Below are positions 54,579 to 64,000 of a DNA stretch of 64,000 nt, one piece after another. The translations under genes and the position numbers were made by a program. The first letter of the stretch is position 1, and each line of letters starts with the position of its first letter. Below the pieces are notes generated by a model. It saw only the letters and a list, made by a program, of their open reading frames with translations, did not search any database and was not told where the DNA came from. This DNA comes from Corallium rubrum (taxonomy: Eukaryota > Cnidaria > Anthozoa > Scleralcyonacea > Coralliidae). The DNA is taken from the NCBI GenBank assembly GCA_964035015.1, contig OZ035998.1, positions 38,522,559-38,586,558 of the forward strand. The letters run 5' to 3'.

Positions 54579-54933
54579 CACTGATCTCAAATAATAGACT
54601 CATTATACTGGATAGAGTATCTATCATTTCGTGCGTGGCAAAAATTGAAGTCGGAAGTGAGGCTAAAAATCTCGCGGCGGCCATATCCGGTGGGACCCAC
54701 AATATTGCTGAATCATAGTTTTCGCCTCTGGTTTTCGCTTTAAATGATCGGATTTTTAACGAAAACCAACTAAATTTTTGTGACATGTATCTGTCGCTAT
54801 GGGAGAACTTAAAAGTGGCTGTATGAAAACCAAGTGGGTCCCACCTGAAATGGCCGCTGCTAATTTATTCCGACTTCACAGCGAGCACCGGATGCTCTAT
54901 CCAGTATAATGAGTCTATTATTTGAGATCAGTG
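54579..54933. mobile_element. Inverted-repeat element with exact 39-bp ends
   Basis: CACTGATCTCAAATAATAGA through ATACTGGATAGAG is repeated inverted at the right without a mismatch. Inside, GTGGGACCCAC-type words and their inverse extend the hairpin. Confidence 0.82.
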
Positions 54934-55201
54934 GTTGAGGTTTATAGAACCCCAGCGATATGATATAAAACACTTGCGAAAGTTTGGGTGAAGTCGTCAT
55001 AGCTATGAGACGTCTCTCCCTTCGGGTTCGTAATGAGTTAGCAACGCTTTATATTCTGCCTGTGAGATCGTTCATTCATGCGGCATCAATAGACACGGCA
55101 CCGCCCTTTAGAACTGGGTCTGGACGCGGTTTTTGCTTGTTATTCCGACTTTCAATGGTGCAAAATATTTCAAAATTCATCTAACAAAGTTGTTTCGTTC
55201 T

Positions 55202-55245
55202 TTAACCCTTTCGTTGCCATCAGTGCCATTTGGCACTTTTTATTA

Positions 55246-55277
<32 letters not shown>

Positions 55278-55320
55278 ATCAAGGAAAGACTTCCTAACAT
55301 GGTGGAAGTTAAAGGGTTGA
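55202..55320. mobile_element. TTAACCCTTT element with GTCTGGCGTTA core
   Basis: TTAACCCTTTCGTTGCC at the left, AGTTAAAGGGTTGAA at the right, and CTGTCTAACGCCAGACGATT in the middle. Same family as 18233-18451 with one core copy. Confidence 0.7.
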
Positions 55321-55347
55321 AGTCGCTCGTCTAATTGAAGAGACACC

Positions 55348-55828
55348 ATAGAGATCATATAAATACTAGAGGGGCATCCTATCTTAATTTCAGTCAACCG
55401 CGGGTAACCAGCTGAACGCCGCCATCTTGGATCTTTTTGGAGGCAAACATTACGCGCGTTGGTTGGCAAGGGACTGGGTCTAGTACATTTGCCAACCAAT
55501 AGGCGAGTTTCAGGGTGTTGCGCACGCATCGGTTTGCAAAGGAATTGGCGGGCTCTTGGCAGGCTCCCCACAAAGTAAGCAATGGCAAATAGACTTGCTA
55601 GCGAGCCAAGAACAGCAGAATAACAGTGTTAAAATTTAAACATCCAGAATTGTATCTATACTTTGTTTATCTTCAACAGTATGTTTACTTTGAGGGGAGC
55701 TTGCCAGTTTTTTTGAAAAATGATGCGCGCGCAACACCCTGAAACTCGCCTATTGACTGAAATATCATAGGTAATGGCGGCTGCCATGTGGTTACCAATG
55801 CCCCCTCTAGTATTTATATGATCTCTAT
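55348..55828. mobile_element. Inverted-repeat element (ATAGAGATCATATAAATACT ends)
   Basis: The 30-base left end from ATAGAGATCATATAAATACT to AGAGGGGCAT is matched inverted by ATGCCCCCTCTAGTATTTAT to GATCTCTAT. Further inner pairs (TTGGTTGGCAA(G/T)... and GGTAACCA(G/C)...) make a complex fold. A shorter relative lies at 38227-38427. Confidence 0.82.
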
Positions 55829-55874
55829 GAGAGATACAACATATTCGTACGATTTCATCTTTAATACTTCGTGT

Positions 55875-55989
55875 TTAACCCTTTGGCACCGGAGAACTCT
55901 CCCCGAGTAAAGTCGTCTGGCGTTAGCCAGAGTAAAATACTAAAGTCTACATCGTTCCAAAAGAAACTACACAGGCGCAAAAGGATTAA
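55875..55989. mobile_element. TTAACCCTTT element with GTCTGGCGTTA core
   Basis: TTAACCCTTTGGCACCGG at the left, GCGCAAAAGGATTAA at the right, core GTCGTCTGGCGTTAGCCAGA in the middle. Confidence 0.7.
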
Positions 55990-56197
55990 ACTGTTATAAA
56001 AAAGATTCCGCGCTCACATATTTGCCTGTAAATTCTTGGTACTTTTCGAGTATTTTGCAAGGTTATTTTGGAAGGTCAAATGCTTCGGGGCCTGCTTTGA
56101 AAGAAAACAGGAGATTTTTCGCCTTCGGCCTTGACAACTCAGTCTAATATAACAACAAATAATAATCAAAACTTCCTATAAGAACAAAGGTGGTTTT

Positions 56198-56203
56198 TTT
56201 ATT
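56198..56203 (-). terminator. Candidate poly(A) signal of DYNC2I1
   Basis: AATAAA on the minus strand about 100 bases after the stop codon, a usual spacing. Confidence 0.5.
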
Positions 56204-56302
56204 TTTTACAGTAGAAACTACGCATAATTTAAATAAAAGATCAATAAATAAAAGACATCACTCTACGCTATAGTAGTATATTTATAATATCTTACACATG
56301 CA

Positions 56303-59300
56303 TTAGACAAATGAGTCCACCAGAGAAGAAAATCTATCCAGCTCATCAGCTTGGACATTGGTTAGAGTTGGTTTCAATCGATGTAGTTCAATAATGCCTC
56401 CTTCATAGTCTAAAACCTATAAAAAGATTAATAAATTAAAAAATGAATAACAAAAACACTCATAAATTAATGTACCAGCTCGGTGAGCTCACAATGTAAA
56501 ACGGTAAATTGTCAATGGGCGCGAAGACAAATTATACAGCATACCTCATATACTAAGGATCAATATGTTAACAATTTACAGGATAGTTTTAGGATACAGG
56601 ATATACAGGTACTGTATATTCTGAATAGATTATATAGAACTACAATAACTTCTCTTCCGTGTTTTGAGGGTTTCCCTCCCTCGGTTTTCCTCCCCTTAGA
56701 TCTTAGATGTGTTCTGTGATGTGACATATGTTGTATGGTGGCTGCCAGGAGCACTTTTGATATGCCTTCGACTCGCGGCCACGTTGATCTGCGTCGTTCT
56801 CCATGCATTCAATCACCGGCTGCATGCAAGTAAGGATAATTAGCAGTCCTTTCCATTGTTTTAATAATTTAAAACATACTTACTAGTTCAGACTTTCTTC
56901 CTGGAAGCCCAATGCCAAGTGATTCATAATCATTTGATATTGAAAAGGATAGTAATCTTAAAAAAAAAGAAAATAACGTGAGCCTATGAATATCGATGGT
57001 AGCACGAAAAAAGAAAAGAAAAAATCAACATACTTTCCACGCTTAAAATATTCAGTTGTGACAGGGCAGTCGTTTTTCTGCTGTAGATCCCTACAACGGA
57101 AACGGAAAACAACAATAAAATTTCAATTTGGAATTTTAGAATATTTCATAAAACATACACACATTTCAACAAAATTATAAACATAACGTTAAAGTGCCTA
57201 TCTCACGTTTGGGGATTTTACATATTCGTAATGTTTGGGTCTTCCTGAGCAAAATCATAATATATCTTGTCAGCCGAAAATTTCATCTTCATGGACTTTT
57301 TTGCTGTCAAAGTTACCGGATGTGATGTCACAAGAGGCATTTTTGTGGCAAGTAACAAACGAAAACTGGTTTGGAATGCCTCTTGTGAGATCACATCCGG
57401 TAACTTTGACAGCGAAAAACTCCATGAAAATGAAATTTTCGGCTGACAAGATATATTATGATTTTGCTCAGGAAGACCCAAATATTACGAATATGTAAAA
57501 TCCCCAAACGTGAGATAGGCACTTTAAACTATTATCTCACCAAATGTAAAGGTTTGACTTTGCATCAAGAACGTAAAAGAGACTGGGGCGACTCCTGGAC
57601 CACTTGACCTGAACTATCGGATTACCTTGAGTAGACTCCGACCAGCTCCGAATCATGAATTCTAGAAAGATATCACGTCGTTTAGCGTCACGCAGAAGAG
57701 TTTTTATTTTAAATTCTTCTGAAATAGTGTTATTTCTCTAAATATTCCCATATGATAATATTGTCTGACAAGGGAGAAATATTGATACGTGCAAAAAAGG
57801 GTTTCTAGAAGAGTACAGATAAAGAATAAGACTAACCTTTGCGAAGATCGTGTAAACGCAATGTGCCGTCAGCACAGCCAACCTGTAACCAAGATATAGA
57901 TGTAATTAATACTAATAATTTTGTTAAGAGCGAACGAAATCAGTGATTTACGGCTAAAAGGAACTCTAAGATCGTAATTCAAAAGTTGCAACACTATAAG
58001 ACTTTCTACAGTTATTTTGTCCAAATGAAGATATCGATTTAACGTTTTTAATTGTTTTTAATCCTTTCAGTACCAAGCATGTACTTGGTTGTTGATAGTG
58101 TTTTAAGCCGGTTTTCCACTAGGCGATTTTTTTCGCGCGAAGCGATTTTCTTTGTTCGAATTCAATAGATTTCTGATTAGTTCCAGCTCAGAGCTCATGA
58201 GACAAAAGAAAAAGTCGCTTCGCTTTACTCTGGCTTGGTGCTGGCTAAAGCCGGTTTTCCACTAGGTGATTTTTTTCGCGCGAAGCGACTTTCTTTTGTT
58301 CGAATTCAATAGATTTCTGATTAGTTCCAGCTCAGAGCTCATGAGACGAAAGACAAAGTCGCTTCGCGCGAAAAAAATCGCCTAGTGGAAAACCGGCTTA
58401 AGGGTTAACATATCTCTCTTCACCATGTCAGCACCAAGCACATACTTTAGTATTTTACTCGCTAACGCCAGACGATCTTACTCGTCAATAGGGAAACCGT
58501 TGGTACTCTATAACGGTTAATTGAGATAGGTAATAGTTTAACTCTTTCAACCCTAGCGGCCTCCCATGACGGGTAAAATCGTCTGGCGTTAGCCAGAGTA
58601 AAAGGGAATTCAGGGTTGAGAGGGTTAATAATTCTATCTTTCTAACATCAACGTATTGCTGCCTAGGCTGGCTGTCGTAGGGTCCCCCCTTTGGTAAGCA
58701 AAATCGTCTGGTGTTCAACAGAGTAAATTAATCTGGCGTTAGAGAGGATAAAATAATTGAAAGAGATCGTTTTTGGCGCTCAGGCAGGAACAAGTTAAAA
58801 AGATTTGCTTGATAGAAAAATTAGACGAGTTAATCGCTGTTTTCACTATTGCAAACAAGAGAAGACGAGAGAATTTTTATTTTCCAAATGCTTTGTTACA
58901 TTTATGGAAACAATCTTGGAAAGACATATTATGACAGAAAAGTAATCAAAAGTGTGTTCTTAATCATTCGGGAGAATTTCTAGGAAAAAACATCTGCAGA
59001 TTACGTTAGTGCATGTAACAATGGTATAAAATCCCTGGGCTTTCCACCGTAACTAATTGCAACGAAATTGAGGAATCTTGTTATGTATTAATACTTAACT
59101 AGCCAAACAGAGAAATTTCGTGACATAACATGGATGTTCGTCTAAAAACGTACCAACATAATCGGAATACTCCAAGGCGAGACATCAATTGCAGTAACAG
59201 CAACAAAAGCATCTATAAATTGAGCAATAAAACGATAAAAATATAAATGCAGTATTACCAAGTACTTAATGTTAGTTTTGCAAAATCCCAATTTAGAGAT

Positions 59301-62300
59301 GAACTGATCACTAAAATCACTAGCCTGTGCAGCAGCCGCGTTACTGCGGGATGAAGGTTCAGGGCGGATTGGGGAAAGAGGGGAAGAATCATTATGCAGT
59401 TAGCCGATACTATTAATCGGTGGCCAATCATGACGTATTCGAGTAATCTCCAAAGCTAGTTTATTCAAAAAGAACTAATGTCTAGTATACACACATTAAA
59501 ATTTTACGTAAAATTCACAACGATCACCCCTGAAGGAGGGTCAAGAAAGCTACGTTCAAAAAACCTTTAAGCCAGAGTAGCGTTCAACTATGTCTGATTC
59601 TTCTCCAGGCTGCGTTGTGAATTTCTATACGTACTTCTCACGGATCCTTGTAAATGTTTTACAATGATGCAAGACAGATTGATGGAAATATTTATCCTTT
59701 CACTTGGCCAGTAAATTTACACTCGTATTTCTATGTCTATATAAGCATGCTGTATTAAAATTATATGACGAAGCTATATAGAATTTACCAATTTCACTTC
59801 TGTAAGCTTTAGGTTGCGTTCTTCCTCCATAACGTGTGCAATGGACAACCCAACCCTGGCGTAAAAAACACATAACATAAGTAGTTAGCCAGGCAAAGTT
59901 ATTTTTAACCTTGAGTTATTGTGACGTCATCACTCGTAGACAACTACATCTAATTAATATACTAATCAACATATTTTGCTGTATGCCAACTGTATAACTG
60001 GCTCTAGATCATGTACAAATTAATTTAAAATAGAAAAACTAACTGATCTTATGTACCCAACAACAAAGCAAAACAAAACAAAACAAAACAAAACAAAACA
60101 AAACAAAACAAAACAAAACAAAACAAAACAAAACAAAACAAAACAAAACAAAGCAAAACAGAATTTAACAAAGGCATGTTTGCACGTGAAACTCATACGG
60201 TCAAATTCAACAGGAAACGCAGTAGTTTCCTATGAAGTTTTAATTATAAATCTAGAAACAAGTTACAACCAGACCTAGTCCTAAAAGATGGTTGTCCTGC
60301 CTACTGATTCCGCATGAACGAACAAAGGAAGGAAGGAAGGAAGGAAGGAAGGAAGGAAGGAAGGAAGGAAGGAAGGAAGGAAGGAAGGAAGGAAGGAAGG
60401 AAGGAAGGAAGGAAGGAAGGAAGGAAGGAACAAACGAGCGAACGTACGTACGAAATCTCGGGCGGAATATAAAGCTGTTAACTCGTGACTCGTTAGAGCA
60501 CCGCAATATTACACTGCTCATTGCTCAATAAATATTCAATAAGTTGACAAACACTAACCCGATCTGTGCCCACATAGAAATGATTTGAATCTTCAGTTGA
60601 AAACTGCATCACAGATGTTTGAAGGAAAGAACTGGAAAAAACTTCCCTAAAAAAGAAAACGACTTTTCAATCATAACCATAACACTATATCTGTTTACAC
60701 AATACAAAATAAACGATCTATAATTAGTATTAACTGTAAATAGATGGTTTGCAATGACGTATACCTGTATGGTGATTCGACTTTTATTGAAGTACTTTTA
60801 ATGAGTTTTACTCTACCTCCAGGGGCCAGCCCTGTTAAATGAAAAATTAAAAAAGACAATTGAAGCACAATCACTCGAACCGAGAAAAATTGAACTAAAA
60901 AAAGACACTAACCTAGATCACTTTCTGAACCAGCCTCATCTGGTTTTTCCAGTTCAATTACAACCTGCAAATGACACTTATTTAGTTTACTTTATAGTTA
61001 GTCACTCTGTGGTGGACGGAACACCCCAATAAGCTACATTAGTATAAATACACAGGTGATTATAGAAAATCGCGCGCGCTGATTGGTCGAGCTACTTCGG
61101 ACTAATTCTCGATAATCACCTGCAGCGTTTATTCTTAATGGCCGCCAGCCAAGTTGTCAATGCGACATACGAGGAAATTAACAATTTTGAAGAAAATATT
61201 ATTCCTAAAAGTACGAAAATGTGTATTTATACTAAAACAATAATTCGCCTCAGGCTCAGTGAATATCGGTGAATAATAACCTCGACTTCGTCTCGGTTAT
61301 TATTCACCGATATTCACCTCGCCTTCGGCGAATAATTGTTAATTATTATATGGCTGGGTTTGATTTCCGGTCCATACGCAAAACGACGAACGCTGATTGG
61401 TTCCCAAGAGGTCGGGATTTTACGATAAGATATTGAATTGATTTGAATACAAATAAAAGAGAAATAGGTAACTTTATTCAAATATTCTGAACAATAAAAT
61501 GTGTTGGAACATCACTGCTGGTTTTCTTTAAAGCTGTTTATCTAAATAAAATAAAAGCCGAACTGGTGTAAACAAGAAGGCCAAGAAGCGACACGAAAAA
61601 GTCAACAGGTAAGGTAAAACAACGAAGACGAAAACGCTCGAAGCTTAAAAATAAAATGAACCAATAGCCATATAATAAATTCCTTATTAACCTCGTTTGC
61701 TCGGTTTGTACTGGAAAGTATTTGCCTTCGGTTATATCGCACAAACCTCGCTCCTTCGTCGCTCGGTCTGTACGAAAACCTCAGGCAAATACTTTCCCGT
61801 ACAGACCTCGCACTCGGTTAATAAGTCTTTAATCTTGGACAATAATGAACAATGTTGTAACACCACCGCCTCCCAAATCAATGTTGTAACACCCCCGCCC
61901 CCCAATCAATGTTGGCACGAGCTTTCAAACGGCAACATTGAATCGGGGGTGGGGGATTGAGTGTTACAACTACTTTTGTCGAAGAATGTAGCAACACAAT
62001 TGATAATGGTTCCGAGTCATTATCCAGGAAGACTAAAAATTGAGATCGATGAAATATACAAAATCCAGAAACCAAAATACTTAATGTCTTTATTCGTGCA
62101 ATAAGAATGTTTTCATAGGTAAAAGATAAAATGCTCCATTCAACACGGCTGTCGCATCGTATTGTCGCATCGTCGAATAAAACATCACATCTTAAAAAAT
62201 ATTCTTACTATTCCACAATGATAATCATTCACTATTTGAAGACAACTTCGTCGTTAACTATCACCTCAATAAATGTCGAGCTTCATGTTCATAGTAGTAT

Positions 62301-63481
62301 TGTTTTAAATAAACATAACATTACGTAAAGCCATATACCCAAATATTGACGACCCCATTTTCCTCCAGTGACGCTAGTTGAAAAGCAATTCCTCCAGGTT
62401 CGTCTACAATAAAGAAAGATATACATTTTTTAAATAACTGGTCACAACTGAAATGGAGAATTCCAAAGTTTAATATGTAAACGCAAGACGTAAAAGGATT
62501 TAGTAAAGTACTTTTGTCTCCTCTAAAACTTAATGAAGTGTTTGCATCTGGTTAAATTTATAAACACAGTGTTCATTTTCTATTTAATTCTTCAAAAACT
62601 CATTAATAATTCATGAGGAAAACACAAAAGAAAATCATGACCTCCTGATTTACATAAACGTTAGCTTTGAATTTCCCGGCTTAGACAAGGTTATTTTTCA
62701 AACTTACCACGCCAATGAACTTACCAAGTGGTTCGTTTTTGAAGCCGTTCAATAAACTCGCAGTTCGTGTTTTATCAGATATAAAAACACTCGGCTTCGC
62801 CTCGTGTCTTTATATCTGATAAAACACTTCTACTCGTTTATTAAACAGCACATAAAATAAGACTAAGATGGTAATGGTCGGAGTGCTGCAAGTGGCTACG
62901 TCAATCGTGACAGATCAAATTGAACACTCAAGATAAATTCCATATCTTCACGCGACCATGTACTATTATCTATATATTCAGCATTTCAGCACACGCATGT
63001 AAAGTTTAATATCTACACTGGACCTTATAGCAGCTTACTTGTTTATTGTAAATAATAGTTATATAACAGTTTTAACCAACCTTGTACGAATGATGTTCGC
63101 AACGAGGCTTGAGCACTAAAAAGATAAAAACTAATATGACACAAATGATGAAAACACAAACTATGCATGGCACAAAACTTGACAGAAATGTGTAAAGTAA
63201 AAAAAAATCAAAATTTGAACAATTCGTTTAAACCAAATGTTTTTTCATTTTGACATGTAAAATGTTTTCCTTTAACATGTAAAGTTTTCACTTTTAAATT
63301 TGAATTTATATAGGTATTTCATATGTGAAATGTACGAATTTCATATTTTGACAAGCACTTAATTAGAAATGACAGAGAAAAGCTTAATATAATATTATAA
63401 GATTGTACCTTTCTTTTGTAAGAGAAATTGGAAGAATATTCAGCACTGGGCTGAGATGATTTTCATTAGAAAATACGCCAG
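56303..63481 (-). CDS. DYNC2I1: Dynein-2 intermediate chain WDR60, C-terminal 13 exons (5' part outside window)
   Basis: WDR60 is a WD40 intermediate chain of dynein-2, the motor for retrograde intraflagellar transport. Minus-strand exons in coding order: 63481-63409, 63115-63081, 62403-62339, 60964-60913, 60831-60765, 60646-60559, 59855-59789, 59212-59154, 57882-57837, 57661-57541, 57090-57034, 56956-56884 and 56416-56303 (TAA). They code for about 305 residues with all phases closing. Family blocks: GGIAFQLASLEENGVVNIW, SESDLGLAPGGRVKLIKS, HFYVGTDRGWVVHCTRYGG, VTAIDVSPWSIPIML, VGCADGTLRLHDL and WSRSRPSLFYVLDAKSNLYI. These are WD40 propeller strands with the spacing expected of WDR60. The acceptor at 57662-57663 was chosen over one at 57719, which is also in frame, because it gives the family spacing before the last strand. 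The first visible exon starts in the middle of the propeller; the N-terminal half lies beyond 64000. Confidence 0.9.
57189..57527. mobile_element. TTAAAGTGCC palindromic element, copy 2, next to a splice donor
   Basis: Full hairpin from TTAAAGTGCCTATCTCACG to CGTGAGATAGGCACTTTAA, arms about 150 bases, TTAA at both ends. On the DYNC2I1 strand it begins 13 bases after the exon ending at 57541. Closely related to 18506-18830. Confidence 0.85.
58102..58402. mobile_element. Two TTTTCCACTAGGCGA hairpins in tandem
   Basis: Two units (about 58102-58250 and 58245-58402) with GCCGGTTTTCCACTAGG arms and almost identical wording (TTCGAATTCAATAGATTTCT, GATTAGTTCCAGCTCAGAG), closest to the second unit of the chain at 47065-47659. 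The first unit lacks its own right end. DYNC2I1 intron. Confidence 0.8.
58405..58790. mobile_element. Cluster of GTCTGGCGTTA-core elements
   Basis: Three neighbouring elements carry the core: 58452-58475 (inverted), 58571-58600 within TTAACTCTTT / GAGGGTTAA ends (58538-58628), and 58690-58750 with one and a half copies (GTCTGGTGTTCAACAGAG and ATCTGGCGTTAGAG). Confidence 0.65.
60064..60158 (+). repeat. (AAAAC)n array, about 18 copies
   Basis: Regular pentanucleotide with AAAGC variants at both edges, in the DYNC2I1 intron between the exons at 59789-59855 and 60559-60646. Confidence 0.97.
60325..60430 (+). repeat. (GGAA)n array, about 26 copies
   Basis: Perfect tetranucleotide, purine on the plus strand, flanked by AACAAA on both sides. 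It ends 129 bases from the DYNC2I1 exon at 60559. Open frames across it are artefacts. Confidence 0.97.
61041..61341. mobile_element. Dispersed 300-bp repeat, copy B
   Basis: Same as 7360-7662, same orientation, with few differences. It lies in the DYNC2I1 intron between 60964 and 62339 and directly abuts the element at 61343. Confidence 0.8.
61343..61677. mobile_element. TTATTATATGG element, copy 2
   Basis: ATTATTATATGGCTGGG at the left, TAGCCATATAATAAA at the right; GAACGCTGATTGGTTCCCAA lies inside. Relative of 36806-37139. Confidence 0.65.
61682..61830. repeat. Hairpin around CTCGCT(C)...TTCGTC
   Basis: TTATTAACCTCG, TGTACTGGAAAGTATTTGCC on the left and GGCAAATACTTTCCCGTACA, CGGTTAATAAG on the right form an inverted pair. 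Adjacent 61845-61975 is a second small hairpin around AATGTTGTAACACCCCC. Confidence 0.65.
62742..62850. repeat. Hairpin of the TATCTGATAAAACAC type
   Basis: AATAAACTCG, GTGTTTTATCAGATATAAA on the left and the inverse on the right, around TCGGCTTCGCCTCG. Similar words occur near 9672-9780 and 27868-27955, so it is a dispersed family. Confidence 0.7.
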
Positions 63482-64000
63482 CTAAATAAAAAGAAATTAA
63501 TCTGAACTCAAGTTGTTGTATAATTTCCGGGGTGACTTTAGTCAAAAAGACGTATTAAGTCCGCATTAGTATTTCTTTTATTTTTTGCCATCATGAGGGA
63601 AGCTTATGGGAGAGCGTAAGCAAAAAACTGAAATCTGAAAGTAGCTGTGACCGATTTTCTATATTGATGGTTTTATTATAGACAAAAATCTTTTTTTTTA
63701 CTTGGGGTGGGGTCTTATTAGAGGTGTATATATTTTATTTTTCACTTAATAGGGCAGCTTTATTATTAGAGGGGAGCTTTATAGTTGAGGGACGGGGCTT
63801 AATAGAGGAAATACTATAGAAAATACTAGAGAGAAAATACTAATATCAAATTAATGCAGCTTAGATTAGCTACATGAATATAGTAATAATTTGGGATATA
63901 TACGATTCTAATGAAGTGACAAGTTTTTTCGATTCTTTACATGGATGTCGCAATAACGCATACAAAATAAATTTTAAAAGTGAAATCAAGTCTTTAAACC
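63482..64000. other. DYNC2I1 intron at the window edge
   Basis: Upstream of the first visible exon on the minus strand. No further exon or repeat could be supported. Confidence 0.5.

Noticed and set aside
57542-57718. Longer version of the DYNC2I1 exon starting at 57718
   Set aside because: In frame and without stops, but it adds 19 residues not expected in the family; the acceptor at 57662-57663 gives the expected spacing. Not fully excluded as an alternative.
60292-60531. Open frames in the (GGAA)n region, both strands
   Set aside because: Artefacts of a tetranucleotide repeat.

Overview
The window is AT-rich animal genomic DNA: genes are split into many short exons with GT..AG introns, and the introns and spacers are packed with small palindromic transposon remnants. 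The kind of organism is inferred from gene content and repeat style. The intact CR1-like retrotransposon with a 2A peptide, the phage-type lysozyme, the ciliary genes and the dense hairpin repeats fit a marine invertebrate, most likely a cnidarian such as a coral or anemone. No sequence seen here proves the species.

Layout. Positions 1-3650 hold an intact antisense non-LTR retrotransposon (endonuclease plus reverse transcriptase in one 1139-residue frame, with a 2A motif near its start). Positions 5654-17736 (+) are the last 11 exons of the IFT139/TTC21B gene. Positions 19396-19899 (-) encode a GH24 (T4-type) lysozyme with its catalytic Glu/Asp/Thr triad. About 19.9-30.8 kb has no convincing gene and several inverted-repeat elements. 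Positions 30801-51758 (+) are a complete 10-exon ZIP zinc transporter of the LIV-1 type (670 residues, ZIP4/ZIP12-like). One of its introns carries about 1.8 kb of hexanucleotide satellite. Positions 51.8-56.2 kb are repeats. Positions 56303-63481 (-) are the last 13 exons of the dynein-2 intermediate chain gene WDR60/DYNC2I1.

How the genes relate. TTC21B/IFT139 belongs to the IFT-A complex and WDR60 to the dynein-2 motor, so the two outer genes serve the same process, retrograde transport in cilia. They are convergent and about 39 kb apart, with the zinc transporter and the lysozyme between them. Exon chains were built by hand from splice sites, reading-frame continuity and family similarity. 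All exon phases close without a stop, which is the main support for the three multi-exon models.

Repeats. At least a dozen inverted-repeat element families are visible, several with two or more copies in the window. Two hAT-type elements have perfect 8-bp target duplications, one mariner-type element has TA flanks, and many hairpins end at TTAA. No CRISPR array, operon or other prokaryotic structure was seen.
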